The notes beneath the pieces are model-generated. The model saw nothing but the letters and a program-made list of their open reading frames with translations, was not told the origin of the DNA and did no database searches. DNA of 64,000 nucleotides from assembly GCA_021739625.1 (NCBI GenBank), contig JAIPBJ010000001.1, positions 24,570 to 88,569 on the forward strand, read 5' to 3'. How positions within the stretch are numbered: position 1 is the stretch's first letter; every line of letters starts with the position of its first letter. Below are positions 36,231-45,973 of this stretch, one piece after another. This DNA is from Flavobacteriales bacterium. GTDB taxonomy: Bacteria > Bacteroidota > Bacteroidia > UBA10329. The position numbers were made by a program, and so were the translations under genes.

Positions 36231-38072
36231 ATGGTAGGAAGCGATATGGCCAGCAATCGGAATGGGAAATCTAATGGGTCGGAAGTCAGTGATAATGAGT
36301 CATATCAGGCTCCGGAAGCACGTTATTTCAAATCGAAGGAGCAGTTTGACCAGGCGGTCGGACAGGATTTCATCCAATATGTGAACCAGGGCACGTTGCG
36401 TAGCGACAGCTATCTGGTGGGCCTGTCGCACGGGCAGTCGCCTGCGGGTGCATACTCCTACATCATCGACCATTTCAACGAGGTCAAGAACCCCAGACAG
36501 CTGCGGTTCACGTTTGTCAATACGCCTCTTGTCCGTCAGCGGGGTCTGCATGGTGTGGTCGATGCCAAGGTGTTCCTCACGCGGCTCATCCGCGAAGGAT
36601 TCATCCGCAAGGAGCAGATCATAGGGCGCACTTCGAAACGGGAAAGTCCGGAACTGTATGTGAGCGAATTCAACCATGAGCTTCAAGGATTTCTGACCGC
36701 AGAGAACAAGACGGGATTGGACTATGTGTTCCTCGCCTCAGACCCAACGGGCAGAGTAGCAGGTATTGCGCGGCATTCGGAGGCCTTCTTGTCCAAGGAT
36801 ATCGCGGTGGTGGTGGACGACCGCAATGAGAAGGAGCTCACCGCCACGCCCTATTTCCTGAAGCAGTCCAAAAGAGTGGCCTTCCTCGCCACCAAGGCCG
36901 ACAAGAGACGGCCGCTTGCATGGCTCTATTATCGTTGGTCGTTGGAGGACGAGAGTCCAAGTTTCCTCCGTTTCATGGAGAATGTGAAGAAGCGCATGAC
37001 CGTGTTCATTGACGACAAGGCCCTCACTTGGCCGCAGGTCACGCTGAAGCGAGAAACGCCTTATGGTGAGACCGTCATACGCATTGATACCGCCAAACCG
37101 TTCAACGAAAAGGCGAAGCGCAAACTGCCGGTGGTGCTACTTGTGCATGGGTTTCTGGGCCTCAATTCCTATGATGCACTCCTCACGGCCATCCCGTCAC
37201 ACAAGTACATCGCTGCGGCCATGCATTATGGGTCGGTGCCGACCGACCTGCCGCCAAAGGATTATTCCAAGCACGTTGAGAAGAACATCAATCACGTGGT
37301 GCGCTATTTCGGTGAACTGGGCCACCCGGTCTATCTTTTCGACCATTCTATGGGAAACATCTATTTCCTGATGTTGGACCGCGACTGGGATGAGATGGAC
37401 GGTGTGCGCAATTATCTCTGCGGCCGCATCGGGGCCAATCCGTTCTTCGGTGAGGAGGCCCGCCATGCCATGCTGGGCTTTCTCGACAACGTGATATTGC
37501 CTTCGGGCCAGGGAATAGTTGCCCGTGCCCTGTTCGCGGCCGCAAGGAGTCTTGTGCCGTTGGATTCGAAAGTGGGTGTCCGCAACCGTGGCATCGCCCT
37601 GGCCGACTGGCTCATCAGCAAGGATTCCGATTTCCGCGACCGTGTCTGGAAGGCCGCCAAGGAGCGCATCATGCACCTTATGGTCAACATGGGATCGCTT
37701 CCCCACGTCAATCGCATTCCATTGGAACAGGCGCTGAGCCGACTTCCGGCCAAACTCTTCGCCATTCAGACCCATTCGGCCCTCATCGATTCGAAGGCGT
37801 TCGACAGGCAGACCGGCCTTCTCAATATGACCAAACACGATATTCCTGTGCTCATTCTCAAAAGTGAGCGGGACGGTGTGGCCAAATATGTTCACCGCAT
37901 CTACCAGGGCGAGGAGGTGAAGGTGGTGGATGTGACCGATCACGATGAGAGGGATGCTTTCAGAGAGCACCTCTTTCACATGATACAGCCTGTGAGGACG
38001 GCAAACATCATCGACAGCTTCATCACTGAGGCAGAGTTGAAGCGAGATGTTCCCCAAGCACTGATGGTGTAG
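36231..38072 (+). CDS. NagB/6-phosphogluconolactonase-like domain fused to alpha/beta hydrolase
   Basis: The N-terminal half (about residues 30-290) resembles the NagB/RpiA/6PGL fold: GLSHGQSPAGAYSYIIDHF (about 64), VFLASDPTGRVAGI (about 166, where 6PGL and NagB have a D-G-H motif), and TATPYFLKQSKRVAFLATKA (about 207-226). The catalytic His is absent. The second half (about 300-613) is an alpha/beta hydrolase with LLVHGFLGLNSYDALL and a nucleophile elbow DHSMGN in which the usual first Gly is Asp; a late ILKSERDGVAKYV and DHDERDAF could provide acid and His. I know no characterised enzyme with this pairing. It may be a lipid or sugar ester hydrolase. ATG 36246 is an alternative start. No operon partner. 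Confidence 0.65.
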   Translation: MVGSDMASNRNGKSNGSEVSDNESYQAPEARYFKSKEQFDQAVGQDFIQYVNQGTLRSDSYLVGLSHGQSPAGAYSYIIDHFNEVKNPRQLRFTFVNTPLVRQRGLHGVVDAKVFLTRLIREGFIRKEQIIGRTSKRESPELYVSEFNHELQGFLTAENKTGLDYVFLASDPTGRVAGIARHSEAFLSKDIAVVVDDRNEKELTATPYFLKQSKRVAFLATKADKRRPLAWLYYRWSLEDESPSFLRFMENVKKRMTVFIDDKALTWPQVTLKRETPYGETVIRIDTAKPFNEKAKRKLPVVLLVHGFLGLNSYDALLTAIPSHKYIAAAMHYGSVPTDLPPKDYSKHVEKNINHVVRYFGELGHPVYLFDHSMGNIYFLMLDRDWDEMDGVRNYLCGRIGANPFFGEEARHAMLGFLDNVILPSGQGIVARALFAAARSLVPLDSKVGVRNRGIALADWLISKDSDFRDRVWKAAKERIMHLMVNMGSLPHVNRIPLEQALSRLPAKLFAIQTHSALIDSKAFDRQTGLLNMTKHDIPVLILKSERDGVAKYVHRIYQGEEVKVVDVTDHDERDAFREHLFHMIQPVRTANIIDSFITEAELKRDVPQALMV

Positions 38073-38083
38073 GGCAGCAAACG

Positions 38084-41000
38084 TTACTGCTTCACCACCC
38101 GCATCACTTCCACCGTATCATTGCCCTGCACGCGCAGCACATAGGTTCCTGCGGCAAGTGAGCTGATGTCCAATGTGCTGATGTTCCCTGATGCTGTGGT
38201 TCGCATGACGACCCGCCCATCCGCAGCGATCATTTCCAACGATACCGCACCCATTGATGCCGGTAGCACAATGTCGATGGCATCGCTTGCAGGGTTGGGC
38301 CAAACAGCAAAACGTTCTGATGCAAGGTCGCGGATGTTCACCGCAATGACCTCGTAGGGGTCTGAGGTGCTGACACATCCGTTGGCATCGGTCACGGTCA
38401 CTGTGTAGATGCCGGGACCTTGGACGGGAATAGTGGCAGAATTGCTATTGGAAATGGCATTTCCTTCCAAGAACCATTGGTAGCTGGTACCTGAAACAGT
38501 GGAACTGAGCGTTGACCCGTTGTCGATGATCACAGGCTGCGTCACATTGTGCTGCGTCACGGTAAATGACGTGGAAGTGGCCCCGCATCCGAAAGCGTTG
38601 AAAACTGTCACTGCATGTTGCCCCGCTGTGCCGATGATGCCCACCGCTGTGGTCCCTCCATCTGTCCAGCTATAACTGTCATGTCCCGATGGTGCCGCAA
38701 GGCGCACGGTCTCGCCCGGACAGAAGGTGAGCGCACCTCCATTGAACTGTCCGATGACCGCACGTCCGTTGCCACCGCGCACCGCTCCGTTGATCTGCGT
38801 CCCCACTGCCTGTGCTACCATGAACACGGGAATGGAGACACTCGCGCCATTGACTCCCGCTCCCATTTCGATGGGGGCATCGGCCACATTATTTACGATG
38901 ATGACGGCCACTGCACCAGCATTCTGCGCATTGAGCGCCTTATCTCCGAATTCGCAGATTCCCCTATAGACAACCGCAATCTTGCCTGCCACCTGCGCTG
39001 CGTTGAATGCGGCCGAGCAAAGTAGGCTGTCGTTGGCGGCAGAACGGGCGATTACCATGTCGGCCTCCACGCTGATGGTAGCAAAGTCCGGACTGCCCCA
39101 GCCAGCGGCCGGAAGGGTGTAGGCATACTGACCTTGCACCGCAGGAGTGTTGAGCATCACGAAGCCGACATCATTGCCAGAGACCACCATGGGGGTGGCC
39201 GGTACCGGATTCACCGTCACCTGCACAGTGGCATTGTCAGTGCAGCCTGTTGTTGTGCCTGTGACCGTGTAGGTGATGTTGCCTGAGGGCGATGCGTTCA
39301 CCGATGCTCCGGTTGTTCCGCTAAGGCCGGTCGCGGGACTCCACACATAGCTCTGTGCACCTGAGGCCGTAAGCGATGCAGAACTTCCGCTGCACAGGCT
39401 CACCGTAGCGTTGTTCACCTGCACATTCGGGGAGGCATTCACCACAACGGCACTGCTCATCACCATCTGGTCAGAACCATAGGCGTTGGAGACGTTGAGG
39501 GTCACATTGTAAGTTCCGGGTGTGTTGTAGGTGATGCTTGGCGATGGAAGGTTGGATGTGGCCGGAGTTCCGCCCGGAAAGCTCCAGTTGTACGTGGTCG
39601 GTGTGTTGGTGCTCTGGTCAGTGAACTGAACGGAACTGCCCGCACAGACCGTATTCGTAGAAATGTTGAATCCGGCCACAGGCGGGTCGTTCGACAGCAC
39701 ACAGTTGCCCGATAGTTGGACATTATCAATATAGATGTTGTTGCCATAGTCGTTGTAGGTCTCGAACTTGATGCGCACGTTGGGCAGGCCGTCAAACTGG
39801 CTGAGGTCAACAGTGAAGCAGCCCGACCCGAGGTCGCCACCGAAACACCAGTCAATGCCGTTGGTGGGCACAAAGTCGCTGCCCAGAATGCTGTTGGTGG
39901 CAAAACTGCCCGTTCCATTCTCTGCTGCGGCAAGCACACGGAAGGGGAAGGTCGTTCCCCCGTTGGTGCTCACATAAACAATGAGCGAATCGCGGTAGTC
40001 GGCCGAATATCTGCGGTGCGCGTGTTGAAAGTCGAGCTGGATGTTGGCATGGTTCGAGAAGTCGAGGACTGCAGTTGTCAGACCGTCCCGCTGGCCCTGT
40101 GTGTCATAGTTGAAGAGATTGATGCCCGCGGCCTTGGTGCCGCTGATGGAGCCGGCCACTGTGAACAGACCCCATGTGATGCCGTTGTCGGGGTTCTGCA
40201 CACTCCATCCGTTCGATGTGAAAGTCCCGGTCTCGAAACTCTCTGTGAAGAATATGTCAGTGCCGCTGGGCGAGATGTTCACATAGCCGTTCAGCGTCTC
40301 GGTGTCCGTGCCGAATGCATTGGTAAGGGTAAGCGAAACGGTGTAAGTTCCTATGGAAGCATAGTTCACCACCGGGTTCTGTGAGGTGGAGGTTGTCGGA
40401 CTTCCGCCCGGAAAGCTCCACTGATAGGAGTTGGGCAGTCCTCCTATGCTCGACCCATAGAATTGGACGTTCGCTCCCGGACAGCGCAACGGATTGTCTG
40501 TCTGAATGACCGCTATGGGCGGGGCATTGATAGTGGTCTGAGCGCACAGCACGGCCTGATAGGCGTTGATGCGGCCAGCGCCCAACTGCCCTATGTAGCT
40601 GCTGTTCACCGCGTTTATGTTGTCTGCGGTCGAGAGTACGCAGTTCTCGATCTGGGTGCGGGTCATCTGCGGGTTCACAGATTTGACCAGACCGCAGAGC
40701 CCAGCGACCATGGGCGAGGCCATTGATGTGCCGTCCAGGTTGGCATAGGTGGGCGAGTAACTGCTGTTGAAATAGGTGCTGCGAATTGAACTGCCCGGTG
40801 CAGAGATGTCGATCCAACTGCCGTAGTTCGAGAAGCTGCTCTTGGCATCGTTGGTGGTGGTGCTGGCCACGCTGATGACATTGCTGTATCCTGCGGGATA
40901 GAAAACCGTGTTCACGCCATCATTGCCCGCAGCCGCCACATTGACGCAACCGGCCGAGGCCGCGTTGTTCATGATGTCCTGCCCCGTCTGGCTGTAGCCC

Positions 41001-41806
41001 GAACCACCCCACGACATGTTGATGACATCCGCCCCGTTCTGATAGGCCCATACCACCCCCGCGTATGCATCACTGATGAATTCACTTGAATTGGAACTTT
41101 TCACCGGAAGGATCTTCACACTGAAACCGATGCTGGCCACGCCCACTCCATTGTTGGTTGCAGCAGAGACTATGCCGGCAACGTGGGTCCCATGGCTCAT
41201 GCCTGTTTCGTTGGGCATCGGGTCGTTGTCGTTGTCGGCCACATCCCGGCCGGGCAACAGGTTGGGAATGAGGTCGGGGTGGGTCGTGAGCACCGCATCG
41301 TCCACCACGGCCACTTTCACGGTGGTATTGCCTGTGGTGATGTCCCATGCCTGCTGTGCGTTGATGCGGTGAAGCCCCCATTGATTGGGGTTGCCAGAGG
41401 CAGCTCCGAGATCGTTCGGGGTAAGGCTGGGACGCATGATGGGAACGCGCTCCGCATAGTTCACCACGTCCAGCTTTTCCAGCGCGCGGGCGAAGACCAT
41501 CTCCAGTCCGGCCGCATCGAAGAAGAGCTGATAGACTTCGCGCACGCCTGGGTCGATGGCAAAATGGAACGGCCTGCGCACGCGGCTCAGTCCGTATGTC
41601 TCGGCAAGTTCGCTGCCGATGATCTGGCGGAACGCCTCAAGGTTCACTTTGTCATCCGTGAGCGACAAACCTTTGGTTGTTGTCGGCTGCACTTGCACCC
41701 ACAGCTGGCCGTCATAATACTCGTGGTTGATGGTCTGCGCACGGAGGGTGGTGAACAGAGAGACCGAGAACAATAATGCCGTGAGGAGGGGAACGATTCG
41801 CTTCAT
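38084..41806 (-). CDS. Secreted S8 (subtilisin-like) peptidase with PKD, PA and Ig-like domains, T9SS type A signal
   Basis: The 1240-residue protein starts with a signal peptide (MKRIVPLLTALLFSVSLFTTL). The subtilase domain (about residues 130-430) has all three catalytic regions: VKVAVVDDAVLTTHPDL (Asp), SHGTHVAGIVSA (His) and GTSMASPMVAGLCGL (Ser). PKD domains follow (YQWSFPGGSP; YNWSFPGGTP), then one Ig-like unit of the same kind as in the 31079-34735 protein. A PA domain (GKIAVVYRGICEFGDKA) comes next, and the C-terminus (FAVWPNPASDAIDIVLP ... AAGTYVLRVQG) is a T9SS type A sorting domain. It should be secreted or surface-anchored and degrade extracellular proteins. Confidence 0.95.
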   Translation of the reverse strand: MKRIVPLLTALLFSVSLFTTLRAQTINHEYYDGQLWVQVQPTTTKGLSLTDDKVNLEAFRQIIGSELAETYGLSRVRRPFHFAIDPGVREVYQLFFDAAGLEMVFARALEKLDVVNYAERVPIMRPSLTPNDLGAASGNPNQWGLHRINAQQAWDITTGNTTVKVAVVDDAVLTTHPDLIPNLLPGRDVADNDNDPMPNETGMSHGTHVAGIVSAATNNGVGVASIGFSVKILPVKSSNSSEFISDAYAGVVWAYQNGADVINMSWGGSGYSQTGQDIMNNAASAGCVNVAAAGNDGVNTVFYPAGYSNVISVASTTTNDAKSSFSNYGSWIDISAPGSSIRSTYFNSSYSPTYANLDGTSMASPMVAGLCGLVKSVNPQMTRTQIENCVLSTADNINAVNSSYIGQLGAGRINAYQAVLCAQTTINAPPIAVIQTDNPLRCPGANVQFYGSSIGGLPNSYQWSFPGGSPTTSTSQNPVVNYASIGTYTVSLTLTNAFGTDTETLNGYVNISPSGTDIFFTESFETGTFTSNGWSVQNPDNGITWGLFTVAGSISGTKAAGINLFNYDTQGQRDGLTTAVLDFSNHANIQLDFQHAHRRYSADYRDSLIVYVSTNGGTTFPFRVLAAAENGTGSFATNSILGSDFVPTNGIDWCFGGDLGSGCFTVDLSQFDGLPNVRIKFETYNDYGNNIYIDNVQLSGNCVLSNDPPVAGFNISTNTVCAGSSVQFTDQSTNTPTTYNWSFPGGTPATSNLPSPSITYNTPGTYNVTLNVSNAYGSDQMVMSSAVVVNASPNVQVNNATVSLCSGSSASLTASGAQSYVWSPATGLSGTTGASVNASPSGNITYTVTGTTTGCTDNATVQVTVNPVPATPMVVSGNDVGFVMLNTPAVQGQYAYTLPAAGWGSPDFATISVEADMVIARSAANDSLLCSAAFNAAQVAGKIAVVYRGICEFGDKALNAQNAGAVAVIIVNNVADAPIEMGAGVNGASVSIPVFMVAQAVGTQINGAVRGGNGRAVIGQFNGGALTFCPGETVRLAAPSGHDSYSWTDGGTTAVGIIGTAGQHAVTVFNAFGCGATSTSFTVTQHNVTQPVIIDNGSTLSSTVSGTSYQWFLEGNAISNSNSATIPVQGPGIYTVTVTDANGCVSTSDPYEVIAVNIRDLASERFAVWPNPASDAIDIVLPASMGAVSLEMIAADGRVVMRTTASGNISTLDISSLAAGTYVLRVQGNDTVEVMRVVKQ

Positions 41807-41923
41807 TTCTGGAGAATTGGACGGTGAAAATAGCAGTCATCCGGCAAAGTGAATCCATGTCAGTGGCCGATTCCATGAAATGGCCATCACGTCACTGATG
41901 TCTGAAGGCCAAGACATGTGACC

Positions 41924-43150
41924 CTATGCGCCAATGGCATCATGAATCACATCTTCCACAGGCCGCACATCCGCATAGAATGCCAGAAAGCGCTGCATTA
42001 CCCTGTCAACTATCGCATCCGGACAGGATGCGCCCGAAGTGAGAGCAATGCGCAACACTTCCTTCTTCGGCAAAAAATCGATAGTCTGTTCCAATCGCTG
42101 CTCATGCCAGTTGAAATGGCGGATGCTGCCATCTTCCAAAATCTCCTTTTCGGAACTGATGAAATACGTGGGGAACTTCTCTTCGCACAGTTCAACCAGA
42201 TGCGAAGTGTTGCTGCTGTTGTAGCCGCCCACCACGATTGCGAGGTCGGCCTCCACTTCCAGCAGGCCAAGCGTTGCACCCTGATTGTCGTTGGTGGCAT
42301 AGCACAGCGTGTCGCGCGTGTCGGCAAAGTGATTGCGATAGCTGTCCTCCCCGAATTTCTGCATCATCACCTGTTTCAGATGGTCGGCAATGGCCTGCGT
42401 CTCAGAGGCCAACATGGTTGTCTGATTCACCACACCGATGCGAGAAAGATCCCTTGTGGGGTTGAAACCCGCTGAGGCCCGGCTTCGGAACCTGTGCTCA
42501 AATTCCTCCACCCCTGATTTTCCAAGAATGATGTCGCCCAGAATGTGCGCTTCCTTCAAATCCTTGATGACCAGTGAAGGCGCATTCTGGTAGCTGTGCG
42601 AGAAAGTGGCGCGGGTCTCTTCGTGGCGGTGCTTTCCGTGGATGATGACCGAGAACCTGTCATCGCCCAGTTTGGCCGACCGCTTCCACACTTTTTCCAC
42701 GAACGGGCAGGTGGTATTATAGGATGTGGGTTCGATGCCCAGACTGCGCAGCTTGGCCTCGGTCTCCACCGTGGTTCCGAATGCGGGGATGATGACCACA
42801 TCCTGAGGCTTCAGTTCTTCCCATGGGATGAGCTGATTCCCTTCCGTGTCCATGATGAAACGGATGCCGTGGCCCTGCAGGTCCTCGTTCACGTCCGGGT
42901 TGTGAATCATCTGGCTGAGCAGGAAGATGCGTTTGCCCGGATTTTCATGGATGGCGTGGTAGCTGATCTCAATGGCGTTCTCCACCCCATAGCAGAAACC
43001 GAAATGGCGGGCCACGATGAACTGCACCGGACCGAAATCGAGCAGGGTAGGGGTGAAGTCCTGTTTGCGCGGGTCGGCATTCTTGCGGGCCTCCTTGATG
43101 GGGCCGATGATGTCCGAACGATAGAATGTGGGGATGTCGAATTTCTTCAT
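41924..43150 (-). CDS. ispH: 4-hydroxy-3-methylbut-2-enyl diphosphate reductase
   Basis: IspH makes IPP and DMAPP from HMBPP at the end of the MEP isoprenoid pathway, using a [4Fe-4S] cluster. The three cluster cysteines lie in ARHFGFCYGVENAI, NTTCPFVEKVW and TSGASCPDAIVD. Other family segments are HGKHRHEETRAT, VVGGYNSSNTSHL and YFISSEKEI. At 408 residues from ATG 43150 it is the long form found in Bacteroidota. That ATG lies 5 nt after a TACCTTTG element (43156-43163), which rules out the longer upstream frame. Confidence 0.95.
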   Translation of the reverse strand: MKKFDIPTFYRSDIIGPIKEARKNADPRKQDFTPTLLDFGPVQFIVARHFGFCYGVENAIEISYHAIHENPGKRIFLLSQMIHNPDVNEDLQGHGIRFIMDTEGNQLIPWEELKPQDVVIIPAFGTTVETEAKLRSLGIEPTSYNTTCPFVEKVWKRSAKLGDDRFSVIIHGKHRHEETRATFSHSYQNAPSLVIKDLKEAHILGDIILGKSGVEEFEHRFRSRASAGFNPTRDLSRIGVVNQTTMLASETQAIADHLKQVMMQKFGEDSYRNHFADTRDTLCYATNDNQGATLGLLEVEADLAIVVGGYNSSNTSHLVELCEEKFPTYFISSEKEILEDGSIRHFNWHEQRLEQTIDFLPKKEVLRIALTSGASCPDAIVDRVMQRFLAFYADVRPVEDVIHDAIGA

Positions 43151-43155
43151 CGCTG

Positions 43156-43163
43156 CAAAGGTA
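43156..43163 (-). promoter_or_regulatory. -7 promoter element (TACCTTTG) 5 nt before the ispH ATG
   Basis: On the minus strand the sequence reads TACCTTTG-CAGCG-ATG. The 5-nt spacing equals the distance from the motif to the first base of the SRP RNA, so the ispH mRNA would begin at its start codon. Confidence 0.6.
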
Positions 43164-43295
43164 GGAGAGGGGGATGAGCCGTTCGGGCCATTGCGTATCA
43201 GGTGAAAAATCACCTCAGCAGGGTATGGAAAATACCACAGGCAGGGTATTGTGGCGTGACGATGCGCATCCGTGATTTGCACCGTTATTTATATT

Positions 43296-43317
43296 CAGTC
43301 TAAATAAGAATAGACTG
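43296..43317. promoter_or_regulatory. Palindrome CAGTCTA-N8-TAGACTG upstream of a TonB receptor gene
   Basis: A perfect 7-bp inverted repeat with an 8-bp spacer lies 44 bp before the ATG at 43361. It shares the half-site AGTCTAAA with the operator candidate at 53215-53230 next to the DtxR/MntR-type regulator gene. It is therefore a candidate binding site for that regulator. Confidence 0.5.
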
Positions 43318-43360
43318 GACGCAATGAACGGATTGCCTGACCACAAATCTGATACCTACC

Positions 43361-45814
43361 ATGAAAAGCACATTCAGAATTCTTGTCGTTGCCCTGTTTA
43401 CGATCGCGCATGCAATGGCCCAGACGGGGGTCATCGAGGGCACAGTTACCCAAGGGAAGACCACCATAGGCCTGCCGGGGGCAAATGTGCATTTGGAGGG
43501 GTCGACCGTGGGGACCGCTACCAACGGCAAGGGTCAGTTCCGTTTGGAGCGGGTGCCGGTGGGCGAGGTAGTGGTGGTCATTTCGAGTATCGGCTATACC
43601 TCAGAGCGCAAGCAGTTGATGGTGAAGGCCAGTGAGACGATGCGATTGGACATGGGCCTTACAGAGACAGTGCTCGACCTGCCCGAGGCGGTGGTGAGCA
43701 GTGTGAGTCTGACCGGCGGGCTGACAGGGCTTAAAGAGATTCCCGGTTCGGCCTATTACATGTCGCCCAAGGAAATGCTGAAGTTCAACTACACTGACAT
43801 CAATCGGACGCTGAGTGCGGTACCGGGGGTGAACATCCAAGAGGAGGAAGGTTTCGGACTGCGGCCCAACATCGGGCTTCGAGGCACGGGTTCGGAGCGT
43901 TCGAGCAAGATCACGATAATGGAGGACGGGATACTGATGGCCCCGGCCCCGTATGCCGCCTCTGCGGCCTATTACTTCCCTACCATGGGCAGGATGCAGG
44001 CGGTGGAGATTCTCAAAGGAAGCAGCCAGATCAAGTATGGCCCTTACACGACAGGTGGAGCGATCAATTTCGTGTCAACCCAGATTCCCAACACCTTTGC
44101 AGGACGTGTGAGCATCAGCGCGGGAAGTTTTGCCAACAGGAACATCCACGCTTATGTGGGCAGTTCGCACAAGCACTTCGGCTATCTGGTAGAGGGCTAC
44201 CACTATGGGTCGGAGGGATTCAAAGAGTTGGACAGCAAGGGAAAGACCGGATTCACCAAGAAGGACCTGTTGGCCAAAGTGCGGGTCAACACCGATCAGG
44301 GTGCGAAGATCTATCAGTCATTTACAGTGAAGGTGGGCTATACGGATGAGGTGTCGGACGACACATATCTGGGGCTGACAGAGGAGGATTTTGCGGCCAA
44401 TCCTTTGCGGAGATATGCAGCTTCGCAGAAGGACCAGATCGTTTCCGACATGCTTCAGTTGTCCGCAACACATGTGGCGCAGTTCGGTGAGCGGTTCAGG
44501 CTTACCACCACGGCCTATCGCAACGCGTTCAACCGGAACTGGTACAAGCTCAACGGGCTGCGCGACAGCACTAATGCCTCGGTGGACCTTGGTGCGCTCT
44601 TGGAGAACCCGACCGGATTCAATGACGCATACAATGTGATGACTGGGGACAACAGCACACAGGCCAACGCCCTGCAGGTGAGGGCCAACAATCGCAGCTA
44701 TGAGGCCATGGGCGTGCAGACAGTGTTCGGGACCGACCTTGTTACTGGCAAGGTGACGCATGGCATCGAATTCGGACTGCGGTACCACGTGGATGAGATG
44801 GACCGTTTTCAATGGGATGACTGGTATGCCATGGACAATGGGCTGATGACGCTGAGCACGGAAGGCACGCCCGGCACAGAAAGCAACCGCATCGAATCGG
44901 CCCAGGCCATTGCCACCTACCTTCAATACAAGGTGAAGGTGGGCAAGTTCACCGCAACGCCCGGTCTGCGGTATGAGCACATCACACTGAATTTGAAGGA
45001 CTATAAGAAGAACGATCCTGCACGCACAGGCAAGGAGCTGGAGGAGCGGAGCAACACCGTAGATGTGGTGATTCCAGGTATCGGTCTGGACTATGCGTTC
45101 TCTGACCATCTGAACACGTTTGCAGGGATACATAAAGGTTTTGCCCCTCCGGGATCGAACGAGGGAGCCCGACCCGAAGAGAGCTTGAACTATGAGGTGG
45201 GGGTGCGTTACAACCGGTTCGGTCTTTCGGGCATGCTCGTAGGGTTCATCAATGATTATAGCAATCTGCTGGGTGCCGACCTTGCGGCCGGAGGCGGAGG
45301 CGGCACGACAGAGACTTTCAACGGGGGCAAGGCACGTACGGTGGGTGTGGAACTGCAGGTGACCTACGATCTGCTGTCATCGCTCACCAAAGGGTTCGGT
45401 CTGCCGATCTCTGTCGCCTATACGTACACGCGTGCCACGTTCCTCAGCGATTTTGAGAGCACCTTCGAGGGTTGGGGAACGGTTTCCTCGGGTGATGACG
45501 TGCCCTATCTGGCACCGCATCAGTTGAATGTGATGCTGTCGTTGGAGCACAAGCGGTTCAATGTGAACATCAGTGGAAAGTATATGGATGCGATGCGGAC
45601 GCAGGCGGGGCAGGGTGAGATTCCTGCAGATCAGCAGACCGATTCGTATCTCGTGCTCGACCTCAGTGCGAGCTATAACCTATTTAAGCGGGTGTCGCTG
45701 TTCGGGAGCGCGACCAATGTGACCGATGCGGTGTATTTAGTGGCACGCAGGCCCTATGGTCTCAGACCGGGGATGCCGCGGGCGTTCATGGTGGGGATAA
45801 GGGCGGGATTCTGA
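43361..45814 (+). CDS. TonB-dependent receptor, FecA-like
   Basis: The 817-residue outer-membrane receptor has a signal peptide (MKSTFRILVVALFTIAHAMAQ) and an N-terminal carboxypeptidase-regulatory-like domain (VIEGTVTQGKTTIGLPGANV). Its plug domain contains YTDINRTLSAVPGVNIQEEE, GLRPNIGLRGTGSERSSKIT and MEDGILMAPAPYA, close to the Fe(III)-dicitrate receptor type. The barrel ends RAFMVGIRAGF with a terminal Phe. It should import a ferric chelate or similar with TonB energy. A palindrome at 43296-43317 suggests metal-dependent repression. The lipoprotein and small secreted protein genes follow on the same strand. Confidence 0.92.
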   Translation: MKSTFRILVVALFTIAHAMAQTGVIEGTVTQGKTTIGLPGANVHLEGSTVGTATNGKGQFRLERVPVGEVVVVISSIGYTSERKQLMVKASETMRLDMGLTETVLDLPEAVVSSVSLTGGLTGLKEIPGSAYYMSPKEMLKFNYTDINRTLSAVPGVNIQEEEGFGLRPNIGLRGTGSERSSKITIMEDGILMAPAPYAASAAYYFPTMGRMQAVEILKGSSQIKYGPYTTGGAINFVSTQIPNTFAGRVSISAGSFANRNIHAYVGSSHKHFGYLVEGYHYGSEGFKELDSKGKTGFTKKDLLAKVRVNTDQGAKIYQSFTVKVGYTDEVSDDTYLGLTEEDFAANPLRRYAASQKDQIVSDMLQLSATHVAQFGERFRLTTTAYRNAFNRNWYKLNGLRDSTNASVDLGALLENPTGFNDAYNVMTGDNSTQANALQVRANNRSYEAMGVQTVFGTDLVTGKVTHGIEFGLRYHVDEMDRFQWDDWYAMDNGLMTLSTEGTPGTESNRIESAQAIATYLQYKVKVGKFTATPGLRYEHITLNLKDYKKNDPARTGKELEERSNTVDVVIPGIGLDYAFSDHLNTFAGIHKGFAPPGSNEGARPEESLNYEVGVRYNRFGLSGMLVGFINDYSNLLGADLAAGGGGGTTETFNGGKARTVGVELQVTYDLLSSLTKGFGLPISVAYTYTRATFLSDFESTFEGWGTVSSGDDVPYLAPHQLNVMLSLEHKRFNVNISGKYMDAMRTQAGQGEIPADQQTDSYLVLDLSASYNLFKRVSLFGSATNVTDAVYLVARRPYGLRPGMPRAFMVGIRAGF

Positions 45815-45973
45815 GCGCCCTTGACACTTTGGACTTTGGTTCCAGTGTAACCCTTGCCCTTTCATCATAGTAGAAGGCCGTCAATGGAAAAGGGGATGAA
45901 TCCTGTTCCGTGGGGGCCTTTTCATTTCCGCCTGATTTTTCCGTACTTGCGACACCTTTTTACGCCTATTCAA

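Noticed and set aside
45874..45920. Terminator after the FecA-like receptor (AAGGCC ... GGCCTT)
   Set aside because: The loop is about 35 nt, and the T-run is short; too weak to list.
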